The translations under genes were made by a program, and so were the position numbers. DNA of 44,616 nt from Candidatus Zipacnadia bacterium (GTDB taxonomy: Bacteria; Armatimonadota; Zipacnadia; Zipacnadales; Zipacnadaceae): the NCBI GenBank assembly GCA_029820565.1, contig JALGUR010000063.1, positions 1-44,616 of the forward strand, read 5' to 3'. Shown here piece by piece: positions 33,629-43,074 of the stretch; within the stretch, counting starts at the first letter, position 1, and the number at the start of each line of letters is the position of its first letter. The notes beneath the pieces were generated by a model. It had not been told where the DNA came from and made no database searches. It saw only the letters and a program-made list of their open reading frames with translations.

Positions 33629-33646
33629 AACTGGTACCTCCTTGGT

Positions 33647-33760
33647 CTATCCCTGCCGTTGCTTATGACGCGGGTTCTCGCAGATTACGTACACTTTGCC
33701 GTGCCGTCGCACTATCTGACACTTATCACAACGCTTCTTCACTGAAGCCTTGACTTTCAT
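33647..33760 (-). CDS. rpmJ: 50S ribosomal protein L36
   Basis: 37 residues, too short for a length-filtered scan. Reads [19 protein letters not shown] then a [17 protein letters not shown] end: the zinc set C-x2-C...C...H is complete. AGGAGG precedes the ATG. It lies between infA and rpsM, the conserved place. Confidence 0.97.
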   Translation of the reverse strand: MKVKASVKKRCDKCQIVRRHGKVYVICENPRHKQRQG

Positions 33761-33821
33761 AGAAGTAACCTCCTCTTGTCGCCTGCGTTACGGTTACCAC
33801 CTGCGTAACGTAGTTTAATCA

Positions 33822-34073
33822 CTACTTGTGACGCCAGGTAATGCGGCCCCTGGTCAAATCATAAGGCGTCAGTTCCACCGTAACTTTATCACCGGCCATA
33901 ATCCGGATGTAGCGTATTCTCATTTTGCCACACAAATGGGCCAACACTTCATGGCCGTTCTCTAAGACCACCTTGAACTTAGCATCGGGCAGTTTTTCAG
34001 TGACGGTGCCCAGTACTTGTATGTTTTTATCTCTACGACCCTGGTCGTTGGCCATAGTATGCCGGTTAGGCAT
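33822..34073 (-). CDS. infA: translation initiation factor IF-1
   Basis: 83 residues from ATG 34073, or 77 from ATG 34055 ([16 protein letters not shown]). OB-fold protein that blocks the A site in initiation. Core [33 protein letters not shown] region and [20 protein letters not shown] are typical. ATG 34073 overlaps the end of map by 8 bases and sits directly against GAGGAG, so the second ATG may be the true one. Confidence 0.95.
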   Translation of the reverse strand: MPNRHTMANDQGRRDKNIQVLGTVTEKLPDAKFKVVLENGHEVLAHLCGKMRIRYIRIMAGDKVTVELTPYDLTRGRITWRHK

Positions 34074-34860
34074 CTCCTCGCTTGGTCAGTATCAACGGGC
34101 CTCCGTCGCTAACCGCAATAGTATGTTCAAAGTGGGCCGAGGGCCGCCCGTCGGCCGTTCGCATTGTCCAATCGTCCTGGCCCATTCTGACTTGGGCCGT
34201 GCCGGCATTTACCATTGGCTCAATGGCCAGGACCATTCCTGGCTGCAAGATAAGTTCGTAATCTGTAAATTGGCCTTCCACTACAAAGTTAGGAATCTGC
34301 GGAGGCTCATGCATCTGTCGGCCAATGCCATGGCCTACCAGGTCGCGAACTACACTGAACCCCGCCTTCTCTACGTGTTCCTGTATTGCTTGGCACACCT
34401 GGCGAAGGCGGTTGCCCGCCCGGGCCTGCCGGATGCCGGCCCGCAGGGCGTCCTCAGTCACCTGCATTAGCCGCTGGCGTTCCTCGTCAACCTCCCCGAT
34501 TGCCACTGTAATAGTGCTATCACCATGATATCCTTGGTAGGATCCAACTAAGTCAATGCCGACTATCTGACCCTCTTGTAACTTTGCATGGTCAGGGATT
34601 CCGTGGACCACCACATCCTCTATCTCTGTACAGATAGTAGCTGGATAGCCCTTGTAGCCTTTGCAGGAGGGAACTGCTCCCTGGGCTCGGAGATACTCTT
34701 CGGCTATATTGTCAAGTTCAGCAGTGGTGATGCCGGGCTGCAAATGAGTGTACAGTAATTGTAGTGTGCCGGCCACAATCTGTCCAGCCTGTTTGAGTAT
34801 TTCTATTTCAGCCGGCGAGTACTGCGCCACTCGCTCGGCTTGTTTACCGCTACCACTCAT
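34066..34860 (-). CDS. map: methionine aminopeptidase, type I
   Basis: 264 residues. Removes the initiator Met. Metal ligands and substrate His are in place: [47 protein letters not shown], and the final E in AHFEHTIAV. The ATG overlaps the adk stop (ATGA). The adk-map-infA-rpmJ order is common in Gram-positive-type genomes. Confidence 0.96.
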   Translation of the reverse strand: MSGSGKQAERVAQYSPAEIEILKQAGQIVAGTLQLLYTHLQPGITTAELDNIAEEYLRAQGAVPSCKGYKGYPATICTEIEDVVVHGIPDHAKLQEGQIVGIDLVGSYQGYHGDSTITVAIGEVDEERQRLMQVTEDALRAGIRQARAGNRLRQVCQAIQEHVEKAGFSVVRDLVGHGIGRQMHEPPQIPNFVVEGQFTDYELILQPGMVLAIEPMVNAGTAQVRMGQDDWTMRTADGRPSAHFEHTIAVSDGGPLILTKRGDA

Positions 34861-35528
34861 CCGCGCTTCACATCCTTGGATCTTACTGCCGCCAGTAGAT
34901 GCTGGCTGACCTCTTCCTGTTTGCCTTCCACATCTACCGTGATCAACTGGGCCTGCTGCTGGTAGTAGTCAATGAGCGGTTCGGTCTGGCGCTGATAGAC
35001 CCTCAGGCGTTCTCTGACCGCTTCGGGACGGTCGTCGCTCCGTATGTATATCTCCCCGCCACAAGTCGGACATGGATCCCCGACATCAATATTATCTCGG
35101 TGTAAATTGAATATAGTCCCGCAATTGCGGCACATTCTACGCCCGGACAATCGTCGCACCACCTCCGCTTCACTAATAACCATATTGACAGCCAAAGGTG
35201 AAGGCATTTGCAGTTCGTCCACAATGGCACTAAGAGCCTCGGCTTGTGCTATAGTACGCGGAAAGCCGTCCAGTAACCACCCTACCGGGCAGTCGCGCTT
35301 TCCCAGGCGCTCTTTAGCCAACTCAATGACCAATTCATCCGGTACCAGTTGCCCTGCTTTCATATACTCCTGTGCTTTGTTGCCCAACGCAGTTCCCTCA
35401 GCGACTGCCTCACGGAGCATATCTCCGGTAGAGATATGGACTACTCCTAATTCTCTCTCAAGGTACTGGGCGTGGGTGCCCTTACCCGCTCCCGGCGGCC
35501 CCAAAAGAATCAAATTAGTTGATGCCAT
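34857..35528 (-). CDS. adk: adenylate kinase, zinc-lid form
   Basis: 223 residues from ATG 35528. Converts ATP + AMP to 2 ADP. P-loop LLGPPGAGKGTHAQYL, STGDMLREAV, GWLLDGFPRTIAQAEAL, and a LID domain with CRNCG...CPTCGG zinc cysteines (about 130-153). The long C-terminal tail after VDVEGKQEEV is ordinary. Preceded by a dispersed repeat (35541-35642) that separates it from secY. Confidence 0.96.
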   Translation of the reverse strand: MASTNLILLGPPGAGKGTHAQYLERELGVVHISTGDMLREAVAEGTALGNKAQEYMKAGQLVPDELVIELAKERLGKRDCPVGWLLDGFPRTIAQAEALSAIVDELQMPSPLAVNMVISEAEVVRRLSGRRMCRNCGTIFNLHRDNIDVGDPCPTCGGEIYIRSDDRPEAVRERLRVYQRQTEPLIDYYQQQAQLITVDVEGKQEEVSQHLLAAVRSKDVKRG

Positions 35529-35540
35529 CAATCAGTTCCC

Positions 35541-35642
35541 TATGTGGTGGCACAGCCATCCCAGCTGTGGCCGGCAGGACAGGCGTCCCGCCCGTCGTAC
35601 CGGTTCTCACGGACTGGAAGCCCGTACCCCCGTCTATTGGCC
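35541..35642 (+). repeat. GC-rich dispersed repeat between secY and adk
   Basis: About 100 bases immediately past the secY stop with small hairpins (CACAGC/GCTGTG). It shares blocks with the longer element at 37514-37690 in the opposite orientation: a GTGGCAC start, GGCCGG-AGG-CAGGCGTC, CGTACCGGTT and GGAAGCCCGT. Non-coding; the short frames across it are not supported. Confidence 0.7.
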
Positions 35643-36983
35643 TTAGGCCGACAAAAAGCCCCGATAGTGGCGCATCAACAGTTGCGCTTCAATCTGCTGC
35701 ATAGTATCCAGGGCCACCCCCACTACAATTAGCAGTGAAGTGCCCCCTACTAAGGTGAATGTGGTCACTCCGGTAATATCGCCCACATAGTACTGCATCA
35801 CGGCTACCGTACCCAAGAACAACGCGCCGACTAAGGTAATGCGATAAAGGATTTTGTCCAGATAATTACGGGTCTGCTCGCCGGGACGAATCCCGGGAAT
35901 TGCCCCGCCATTTTTTTGCAGATTCTCCGCGATTTCTTCCGGATTGAAGGTAACCGCTGTGTAGAAATAAGTAAATATTATGACTAATACAAAGTACAGC
36001 AGGGAAGCGAAGTAGCTACTGCCCGGATTGGTGAATTCCACCAGTGTGCTAATCGCATTACGGACACTGTCTTCGCCTATGCCTAATCGGGTAATTGTGC
36101 CCACTACGGTATCACTTTGCAGATAGATAGCAATGGTTCGGGGAAACATCGCCACGGCGATGGCGAATATGATCGGAATAACCCCCGCCTGATTGACTCG
36201 CAGGGGCAAGAAACTGCTCTGCCCGCCGTAGACGCGAGTGCCCCTGACCCGCTTAGCATATTGAACTCGTATCTTCCGCTGAGCCTGCTGGACCTTGACT
36301 ATCCCGTAGATGGTAGCGCCAAATATGGCCAATAGGAACAATATGTTACCGATGCCTATCTCGCCGCCCAGCCACAATGTAATAGTCTGAGCCAGGTCGG
36401 TAGGCAATCGCGTCATAATCCCGACAAAGATTATCAGTGACACGCCCTGGCCGATTCCCTTCTCGGTGATAAGGTCTCCCAGATACATTAGAAACATAGT
36501 CCCGGCCACCATCATTACTACATCAAACATCATAACGCTATTACTACCGATGAAGGCTTCGGCTTGCCTGAACATTCCCGTCATACCGAAGCCCTGCAAG
36601 GCGGCCAGCCCGACGGTCAGGTACTTGGTCCACTGCCTTATTTTGCGTTGCCCCCATTCCCCCTCTCGTTGCAGTTGCTCTAACGAAGGGATAGCCATAA
36701 CCAGCAACTGAAAGATGATTGAGGCGTTAATGTAGGGCATTATGCCCATCGCCAAGATAGAAAAGCGCCGCAGCGACCCGCCGGCAAAGGCATCCAGAAG
36801 CCCGCCTAGCCCTCCACCAAAACTGCCTCGGAACAACCGCTCCATCTGCTCTTTATCAATACCGGGCAGGGGCACATGCGCACAAGCCACATAGATGGCG
36901 AACATCACCATCACAAATATGATACGCTTGCGCACGTCCGGCAATTTCAAGGCTTGACCTAACCGCGCTAAGCGCTCTTTCAC
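35643..36983 (-). CDS. secY: protein translocase subunit SecY
   Basis: 446 residues with about ten membrane helices. Channel of the Sec translocon. [10 protein letters not shown] near helix 1, [15 protein letters not shown] in helix 2, the [24 protein letters not shown] motif, and the C-terminal cytoplasmic loop [16 protein letters not shown] are typical. Starts at GTG 36983, overlapping the rplO stop as GTGA. Confidence 0.97.
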   Translation of the reverse strand: MKERLARLGQALKLPDVRKRIIFVMVMFAIYVACAHVPLPGIDKEQMERLFRGSFGGGLGGLLDAFAGGSLRRFSILAMGIMPYINASIIFQLLVMAIPSLEQLQREGEWGQRKIRQWTKYLTVGLAALQGFGMTGMFRQAEAFIGSNSVMMFDVVMMVAGTMFLMYLGDLITEKGIGQGVSLIIFVGIMTRLPTDLAQTITLWLGGEIGIGNILFLLAIFGATIYGIVKVQQAQRKIRVQYAKRVRGTRVYGGQSSFLPLRVNQAGVIPIIFAIAVAMFPRTIAIYLQSDTVVGTITRLGIGEDSVRNAISTLVEFTNPGSSYFASLLYFVLVIIFTYFYTAVTFNPEEIAENLQKNGGAIPGIRPGEQTRNYLDKILYRITLVGALFLGTVAVMQYYVGDITGVTTFTLVGGTSLLIVVGVALDTMQQIEAQLLMRHYRGFLSA

Positions 36984-37441
36984 GGCTCAATCACCTCTAC
37001 GGTGCCTCCGGCCTGCTCAATCTTTTCCCGTGCTGATTGGCTGAAGGCATGCGCTTTTACCGTTAGGGTCTTTTTCAATTCGCCATCGCCTAATATCTTC
37101 AATCCATCCTGCAATTTACTTATCAGCCCGCTTTCCAAGGCTAATTGCGGGGTAACCGTCGTCCCTTTACGGAACTGATTGAGTTGCTGGACGTTAACTA
37201 TGCTATGTTCTTTGCGGAATATACCTATATTGTGGGCCCTATTAGTCTGCCCGCGCAATTTCGGGAGGCGCCGATACAGGGGAGTCCGGCCTCCCTCAAA
37301 GCCCGGAGAAACAGTGTCGCGATGCTTCTGACCCTTTTCGCCGCGTCCCGCCGTCTTGCCCTGACCGGCGGCATGACCGCGACCTTTGCGTTTGCCTGAC
37401 TTCGTCCTGGCCTTGTTTGGTTGCACATCAGTCAGATTCAC
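36980..37441 (-). CDS. rplO: 50S ribosomal protein L15
   Basis: 153 residues from GTG 37441 ([22 protein letters not shown]), chosen because GGGAGAG lies 8 bases upstream; an open extension to 37513 reads into the upstream repeat and is unlikely to be used. Core: [35 protein letters not shown]. The gene directly upstream should be rpsE (or rpmD), but a repeat is there instead. Confidence 0.95.
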   Translation of the reverse strand: MNLTDVQPNKARTKSGKRKGRGHAAGQGKTAGRGEKGQKHRDTVSPGFEGGRTPLYRRLPKLRGQTNRAHNIGIFRKEHSIVNVQQLNQFRKGTTVTPQLALESGLISKLQDGLKILGDGELKKTLTVKAHAFSQSAREKIEQAGGTVEVIEP

Positions 37442-37513
37442 AATAATTACTCTCCCAGCGACTTTTCCGTCGTTGCCGTTCTTTCCCATGCGCAGGAACG
37501 GCGTCTCCGCCAC

Positions 37514-37690
37514 GCTTGTCCGGCAGTGGGACGGGCTTCCCGCCTCTCAAAACCGGTACGATGGGCGTCTCGCCCCTCGGATTTGAGGACAGATCCGACG
37601 CCTGGCCTACCGGCCACAGGCAGCACGCATAGCTTCGGCGAGCCGTGCCACCCAACAGTCCGGGCACCCTGCGCCAGGCTCAGGACAAGA
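37514..37690 (-). repeat. GC-rich dispersed repeat replacing rpsE/rpmD between rplR and rplO
   Basis: Fills the 281-base gap between rplR (ends 37723) and the rplO start at 37441. On the minus strand it contains GGATTTGAGG-type and GGCGTCGGAT/ATCCGAGG pairings, CGAGACGCCC, CGTACCGGTT and GGGAAGCCCGTCCC, matching blocks of the 35541-35642 element in the other orientation. No open frame resembling S5 or L30 exists in either strand. Confidence 0.7.
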
Positions 37691-37722
37691 CGGATGCTCC
37701 GATAGGTTGGACAATACTCTCA

Positions 37723-38091
37723 TTAAAACTCCAGACCCGCTTCGCGGGCCGCCTCGGCCAAAGCCCGTATATTGCCGTGATAAGGCCAGCCGGCTCGGTC
37801 AAAGACCACTTGCCGGATATCCTTGGCCAAAGCCCGTTCGGCTATGACCTTGCCTACCGCGGCAGCCGCTTCTTTATTAGAAGTACTGGACAGTCCGTTA
37901 CCCACCTCATCCTCAAGGGTAGAGGCTGCTACAAGCGTATGGCCCTCGTAATCGTTAATGATTTGTGCATAAATATGCTTGAGAGTCTTAGTCACGCACA
38001 AGCGGGGCCGCTCGGGCGTCCCTACTATCTTCCGCCGCACCCGCAGGTGTCGTCGCCCGCGCGCGTGCTGTCTGCTGTTCTCCGAACTCAC
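37723..38091 (-). CDS. rplR: 50S ribosomal protein L18
   Basis: 122 residues: [83 protein letters not shown]. Binds 5S rRNA. The C-terminus is complete. In nearly all bacteria rpsE follows at once; here it does not. Confidence 0.97.
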   Translation of the reverse strand: MSSENSRQHARGRRHLRVRRKIVGTPERPRLCVTKTLKHIYAQIINDYEGHTLVAASTLEDEVGNGLSSTSNKEAAAAVGKVIAERALAKDIRQVVFDRAGWPYHGNIRALAEAAREAGLEF

Positions 38092-38137
38092 GGCTGCTAT
38101 CTCCTTCGATGCCGGTCTGAATCGCCGGCATTGTTAC

Positions 38138-38707
38138 TTACTTAATACCGATCTTAGCTTGTTTACCGGCTTTGCGCCGAGGCTGTTCATCCGCGTACTT
38201 GATACCTGACCATCGGGTGCCTTTGGCCCAGTATGGCCCCACCGGACGGACGGCACGAATATTAGCAGCCAGTTGGCCTACTGCTTGCTTGTCAATTCCT
38301 CGTACTATGATAGCATTGTTACCTTCGGTGGCTATCTCAAGCCCCTCGGGGGACTCGATGACTACATCATGGGAGTAGCCCACCCGCAAGCGCAGGTTCT
38401 CCCCGTCCATCTCGGCCCGGTACCCGATGCCTTGCAGTTCCAGCCGCTTCTCGAAGCCCTCGCTTGCTCCTTGAACCATATTAACGATCAGAGAACGCGT
38501 CAATCCATGCAATGCCTTATGTTGCTTCTGATTGCTGGGCCGATTCACCACTACCTCTTCGTCGCTGACGGTCACTACCATATCAGGATGAAATTGCCAC
38601 TTTAATTCTCCCCGAGGCCCTGTGACGATTATGCTATTAGTATCCTCGTCTAATGTCACCTGGACATTGTCAGGGATTGGTATTGGATTGTCACCTATCC
38701 GAGACAT
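38138..38707 (-). CDS. rplF: 50S ribosomal protein L6
   Basis: 189 residues, two similar domains: MSRIGDNPIPIPDNVQVTL, TGPRGELKWQF, LELQGIGYRAEMDGENLRLRVGYSH, and the C-terminal GPYWAKGTRWSGIKYADEQPRRKAGK (usual motif KGKGIRY is shifted but recognisable). Lies between rpsH and rplR. Confidence 0.96.
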   Translation of the reverse strand: MSRIGDNPIPIPDNVQVTLDEDTNSIIVTGPRGELKWQFHPDMVVTVSDEEVVVNRPSNQKQHKALHGLTRSLIVNMVQGASEGFEKRLELQGIGYRAEMDGENLRLRVGYSHDVVIESPEGLEIATEGNNAIIVRGIDKQAVGQLAANIRAVRPVGPYWAKGTRWSGIKYADEQPRRKAGKQAKIGIK

Positions 38708-38856
38708 AATTTGTCACTCTCTCCTTGCAGTTGGCGCCTACCGAGATTATTCCCAATACCAATCTATGTTTATCCGGTCAGACCTGCCCAGTTGGTTCCC
38801 CTAACTATCTCTCAGTCACTTTTGGCAACAGCGCGTGGTCAACGGTGACTGGTTAG

Positions 38857-39252
38857 CTACCAGACCTCGCCAAGCACCTCGCCACCGATGCCCTGGCGGC
38901 GCGCCTCCCGATCGGTCATAATCCCTTGGCTAGTAGAGATAATGGCAATGCCTAAGCCCCCTAACACCCGTGGCAATTTATCTTTACCAACATATACCCG
39001 CCGTCCGGGCTTGCTCACCCGTTTTAATCCTTTTATGAGCGGCTCCCCCTGGTCGTCAAAACTCAGACGAAGCCGAAGTTCGCGGCCCTTGCTGACCAGT
39101 TGAAAACCACGCAGATATCCATGGCGATGAAGCAACTGGGCTATCTGCATCTTTAACCCGGATACTGGTACCCGCACGTTAATATGTGAGACCGCTGCTG
39201 CGTTACGAATCCGGGTGAACATATCAGCAACAGGGTCAGACAAAGCCGCCAT
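38857..39252 (-). CDS. rpsH: 30S ribosomal protein S8
   Basis: 131 residues: DPVADMFTRIRNAAAVSH start, VSKPGRRVYVGKDKLPRVLGGLG, and the rRNA-binding ISTSQGIMTDREARRQGIGGEVL end. A 149-base gap with no gene separates it from rplF. Confidence 0.97.
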   Translation of the reverse strand: MAALSDPVADMFTRIRNAAAVSHINVRVPVSGLKMQIAQLLHRHGYLRGFQLVSKGRELRLRLSFDDQGEPLIKGLKRVSKPGRRVYVGKDKLPRVLGGLGIAIISTSQGIMTDREARRQGIGGEVLGEVW

Positions 39253-39350
39253 CTATTTACCTCCTGCAACTTGCTGTACTATCAATACTTAACAACTATC
39301 GGCTCTTCCCGGTACTAATTGCTTGCCGTCGGCTGAGCGATTAACCGGTT

Positions 39351-39536
39351 CTACCAACTGGACTTAGTGAGTCCCGGAATATTGCCCGCCAGTGCCTGTT
39401 CCCGGAAACATATTCGGCACAGACCGAACTTACGCATATAACCACGCCGCCGGCCGCAAAGTTGGCACCGATTGTACCCTCTGGCGGAAAACTTTGCCTC
39501 GCGTTTTTGCTTAGCAATCCAAGACTTCTTCGCCAC
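39351..39536 (-). CDS. rpsN: 30S ribosomal protein S14, zinc-binding type Z
   Basis: 61 residues with [21 protein letters not shown] giving the C-x2-C...C-x2-C zinc site; the start [21 protein letters not shown] and end IPGLTKSSW are typical of the short zinc form. Lies between rplE and rpsH. Confidence 0.97.
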   Translation of the reverse strand: MAKKSWIAKQKREAKFSARGYNRCQLCGRRRGYMRKFGLCRICFREQALAGNIPGLTKSSW

Positions 39537-39577
39537 TCGACAGTTCCTCCTACTTTACTGCTTTCTGCCCGTTACCA

Positions 39578-40129
39578 TCACGCGGACTGTAAGGGCAAAC
39601 CTAAATCTTCCAAGAAGGCAGCGGCCTCCTCATCGGCCTGCGCGGTGGTAACGATGGTAATACTCAGTCCCCGGGTCTTTTCCACCTCATCATAACTCAA
39701 TTCGGGAAAGATTAGATGGTCATTGATACCCATGGTATAGTTGCCGCGGCCGTCAAATGAGTTACGTGTTAGCCCGCGAAAATCGCGAATACGAGGTAAG
39801 GCGATATTCAGCAATCGGTCCAGGAATTCCCACATTCGTGCCCCGCGCAGCGTCACGCGGCAGCCAATGGCCTGACCCTGACGCAGGCCAAACGTCGCGA
39901 TGGACCTTTTGGCTCTGGTTATGCAGGGTCGCTGGCCGGTGATTATGGACAATTCATCCATTGCGTTTTCCAGAGTCTCAAATCTGTCGGTAGCCTCTGA
40001 CACTCCCATATTCACGCACACCTTCACCAGACGCGGTGCTTGCCACAAATTAGTATAACCAAACCGTTCCACCAGCCGCGGCCGGATCTGCTCGCCATAG
40101 CGTTCTTTGAGTCTGGGTGTATCAGCCAT
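39578..40129 (-). CDS. rplE: 50S ribosomal protein L5
   Basis: 183 residues from ATG 40129 (MADTPRLKERYGEQIRP); the frame stays open upstream to 40192 with unlikely sequence. Binds 5S rRNA. Core: VCVNMGVSEA, ITGQRPCITRAKRSIATFGLRQG, RDFRGLTRNSFDGRGNYTMGI, FPELSYDEVEKTRGLSITIVTTA. Confidence 0.97.
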   Translation of the reverse strand: MADTPRLKERYGEQIRPRLVERFGYTNLWQAPRLVKVCVNMGVSEATDRFETLENAMDELSIITGQRPCITRAKRSIATFGLRQGQAIGCRVTLRGARMWEFLDRLLNIALPRIRDFRGLTRNSFDGRGNYTMGINDHLIFPELSYDEVEKTRGLSITIVTTAQADEEAAAFLEDLGLPLQSA

Positions 40130-40201
40130 TACAACATTCGCCTGCGCTTTCACAATCAGCTTATTCTGACAACGTTGCCGTGCTGCCAGCAACTCGCCAA
40201 A

Positions 40202-40546
40202 CTATTCATCTATATCTTGGCCGCACTTCTTACAAACTCGGACCTTACTCCCATCTTCTTTGCGGCGATATCCTACCCGGGTAGGCTCATTACAATTAGG
40301 ACATATCAACATCACATTGGAGACATGGATGGGCCCCGGACCTTCAATAATGCCTCCTTGACGCACTTTCTGCGACTGGCGCACGGCGCGCTTCATTATG
40401 TTGATGCCTTCCACCAGTACCCGCTGTTCTTTAGGCAATACCCCAATCACTCGCCCTCGGCGCTGGTGACCTTGGAACGATCGATCTTTGCCGGTGATTA
40501 CCAGCACTTCATCGTTGGTTCTTATCTGCAGAGTGTTAGTAGGCAT
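40202..40546 (-). CDS. rplX: 50S ribosomal protein L24
   Basis: 114 residues. A KOW motif (NDEVLVITGKDRSFQGHQRRGRVIGVLP region) is followed by VEGINIMKRAVRQSQ, GGIIEGPGPIHVSNVMLICP and C-terminal CNEP...CKKCG cysteines, which could form a zinc site. Lies between rplN and rplE. Confidence 0.96.
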   Translation of the reverse strand: MPTNTLQIRTNDEVLVITGKDRSFQGHQRRGRVIGVLPKEQRVLVEGINIMKRAVRQSQKVRQGGIIEGPGPIHVSNVMLICPNCNEPTRVGYRRKEDGSKVRVCKKCGQDIDE

Positions 40547-40588
40547 TTATCTTCTCGTTGTGTTGCTTTATGGCCTAAATACTCAGTT

Positions 40589-40957
40589 TTAGGCTACCTC
40601 AGGAGCTAAAGAAATGATCCTGGTATAGTGTTTCTCCCGTAGCTCGCGGGCTACTGGGCCAAATACTCGCGTACAACGGGGGTTTTTCTCTGTATCTACA
40701 ATCACTGCCGCGTTGTCATCAAACTTGATTTGGGTGCCATCGCCTCGCACCACCGACTGCCGACAGCGCACTACTACGGCACGCAGCACGGTGCCCTTAG
40801 TAATTGGACTTTGTGGGGTGACATGCTTCGCAGAAGCGACGATTTCATCGCCCAGCGAGGCATACTTGGCCGCGCCCCGCCCTATCACCGTAATACAGCC
40901 TATTTCCTGAACTCCCGAGTTATCGGTTACCCTCAGTCGCGTCTGTGTCTGTATCAT
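40589..40957 (-). CDS. rplN: 50S ribosomal protein L14
   Basis: 122 residues: MIQTQTRLRVTDNSGVQEI, GDEIVASAKHVTPQSPITKG, VVRCRQSVVRGDGTQIKFDDNAAVI, RVFGPVARELREKHYTRIISLAPEV. Normally rpsQ is directly upstream; here an EF-G-like gene lies between the two. Confidence 0.97.
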   Translation of the reverse strand: MIQTQTRLRVTDNSGVQEIGCITVIGRGAAKYASLGDEIVASAKHVTPQSPITKGTVLRAVVVRCRQSVVRGDGTQIKFDDNAAVIVDTEKNPRCTRVFGPVARELREKHYTRIISLAPEVA

Positions 40958-40978
40958 AGTAGTTATGCTTCTCCGGAT

Positions 40979-43048
40979 CTAACTGCCCTGAGCTTTGGCG
41001 ATGATTGTTTCGGCCAACTGGGCTGGCATTTGTTGGTAGTGGGCGAATTGCATTGCGTAACTTGCCCGGCCTTGGGAAATGGACCGTAGGGTGGCGGCGT
41101 ACGTACTCATTTCGCCCAGCGGCACCAGGGCGCGAATCACCTGGACTTGGCCTCCTAACGACTCGGTCCCCTGAATCTGACCCCGGCGCGCATTCAAGTC
41201 GCTCATAATATCGCCCATGATATCCTCGGGCGTGGCCACTTCTGCCTCCACTATTGGTTCCAACAGTACTGGGGACGCCTCCTGGATCGCCATGCGCATC
41301 GCTATTTGGCCCGCCATGCGGAAGGCTTGGTCTGACGAGTCCACGGGATGTGAACTACCGTCATCCAGGATAACTCTAACATCAGTGACTGGATATCTGG
41401 CCAACACGCCATCTTCCATAGCATCCTTGATGCCCTTTTCTACGGCCGCAATGTAATTGGTCGGTACCGCGCCACCCTTGATCTCGTTGACGAATTCAAA
41501 TCCCCCGCCACACGGCAATGGCTCAACTCGTATCCAGACGTCACCAAACTGTCCCCGGCCCCCGGTCTGCTTCTTGTGTCGTCCTTGCACTCGCACTTTC
41601 CGACGCACTGTCTCCCGGTACGGAATCTTTGGTTCACTAAGGCTGACGTCCACTTCAAATTTGCGCTTCAGCCGACCGGTTACGATTTCGATGTGTAGCG
41701 GCCCCATGCTGTGCGCCACTAATTCGCCGGTGTCAGGGTCCCGCTCGTAAGTAAAGCCCACATCTTCCTCGGCTAAGCGCGAGAGTGCTTGGGAGAGTTT
41801 ATCTTGGTCGGCCTGCGAAGCCACCTGCAAGGCGGCAGAGTGCATCCCCAGCGCCGACTCGGGAGCAGCAAATACAACTTGGGCTCTGGTTTCACACAAA
41901 GTATCGCCGGTGAGAGTATTCTCCAACTTGGTAACACAGCCCAAATCGCCTGCCGCCAGAGTGCCAGCGCTGATCGTCTTGCGCCCCTGAACGAAAGACA
42001 ACCCGCTTAGCTTCTCCCTACTACCATTGTCGGCGTTGATCACGTCGGCGTCAGCCTGGGCTACACCAGATACTACGCGCAGCAGACTTAGCCGGCCAAC
42101 ATAAGGATCGCTAAGTGTCTTAAACACTACGGCCGAGAACGGCTCGCTATCACTGACCTCGCGGCTAATTTGTTGGTCTTTAGAGTCAGTGCCCCGCCAT
42201 GGGCCTCTATCAGCAGGTGACGGACATACCTCACCGATAAAGTCCAACAATGCCGTAAGGCCAATTGTCTGATAGGCTCCCACTGCCAGGACCGGCATAA
42301 TAGTTCCTTGCCCGACTGCCTCCTTCAGTCCACTGGCCAACTCCTCAGCGGTTAATTCCCCTTCCTCTAAGTATTTAATAGTCAGTTCATCGTCAGTCGC
42401 GGCCACGGCATCAATTAGGTTCTCCCGCGCCACTGCCGCCTCGTCCCTCAGTTCGGTCGGTATATCCTGCCGCTTAGCCTGCGGCCCCTGGCCAACTATT
42501 GCTTTCATACTCAATAGGTCAATCACGCCCGCAAAGGAGGCTTGACTACCCACAGGCACTTGTACCGGCACTACCTCCATACCACCCAGGGCGTCCCGAA
42601 GGTTACTGACCGCAGCCGCAAAGTCTGACCGCTCCTTGTCTATTTTATTTATCACCGCGACCACGGGCAGTTGCATCTGCCGGGCCACCTGGTAGACTTT
42701 GTGGGTGTGCACCTCCACACCAGCTATTCCATCTACCACCAACAGCGCACAATCCGCTACCCACAGGCAAGGTAGGACTTCCCCGAAGAATTCGGCGTAC
42801 CCTGGAGTATCAATAAGGTTAATCTTCACCTGGTTGTGTTCACAGTAGGCCAGAGCAGGGGAGATAGAGATTTTCCGGTCAATCTCCTCAGGCTCAAAAT
42901 CACAGGTGCTGGTGCCTTCATCCACGCGGCCCAGCCGGTCGGTGGCTCCGGCGGTATAAAGCAGACCCTCGGCTATTGTGGTCTTACCACAGCCCCGGTG
43001 ACCGACGACGACTACGTTACGGATTTGGTTGGTATCAAATTGCGGCAC
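40979..43048 (-). CDS. EF-G-like translational GTPase (EF-G2 type) inside the spc gene order
   Basis: 689 residues from GTG 43048, with AGGAGG 9 bases upstream. Domains in EF-G order: GTPase with P-loop GHRGCGKTT (16-24), IDTPGYAEF, VINKIDKERSDF; domain II (SDPYVGRLSLLRVVSG); domain III (PESALGMHSAALQVAS); domain IV (SGGRGQFGDVWIRVEP-like, IPYRETVRRK); domain V (LLEPIVEAEVATPEDIMGDIMSDLNARRG). The P-loop GHRGCGKT instead of AHIDAGKT and the altered domain IV tip mark it as the EF-G-like paralogue group rather than canonical EF-G; its role is not settled in the group. It separates rpsQ from rplN and follows a hairpin repeat. It may be a recent insertion in the ribosomal cluster. Confidence 0.9.
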   Translation of the reverse strand: MPQFDTNQIRNVVVVGHRGCGKTTIAEGLLYTAGATDRLGRVDEGTSTCDFEPEEIDRKISISPALAYCEHNQVKINLIDTPGYAEFFGEVLPCLWVADCALLVVDGIAGVEVHTHKVYQVARQMQLPVVAVINKIDKERSDFAAAVSNLRDALGGMEVVPVQVPVGSQASFAGVIDLLSMKAIVGQGPQAKRQDIPTELRDEAAVARENLIDAVAATDDELTIKYLEEGELTAEELASGLKEAVGQGTIMPVLAVGAYQTIGLTALLDFIGEVCPSPADRGPWRGTDSKDQQISREVSDSEPFSAVVFKTLSDPYVGRLSLLRVVSGVAQADADVINADNGSREKLSGLSFVQGRKTISAGTLAAGDLGCVTKLENTLTGDTLCETRAQVVFAAPESALGMHSAALQVASQADQDKLSQALSRLAEEDVGFTYERDPDTGELVAHSMGPLHIEIVTGRLKRKFEVDVSLSEPKIPYRETVRRKVRVQGRHKKQTGGRGQFGDVWIRVEPLPCGGGFEFVNEIKGGAVPTNYIAAVEKGIKDAMEDGVLARYPVTDVRVILDDGSSHPVDSSDQAFRMAGQIAMRMAIQEASPVLLEPIVEAEVATPEDIMGDIMSDLNARRGQIQGTESLGGQVQVIRALVPLGEMSTYAATLRSISQGRASYAMQFAHYQQMPAQLAETIIAKAQGS

Positions 43049-43074
43049 TGCCAGTTGCCTCCTAACCCCACCTC

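Noticed and set aside
37514-37722. Possible remnant of rpsE or a short L30 gene
   Set aside because: No frame in the gap shows S5 or L30 motifs; the sequence is repeat-like with inverted pairs.
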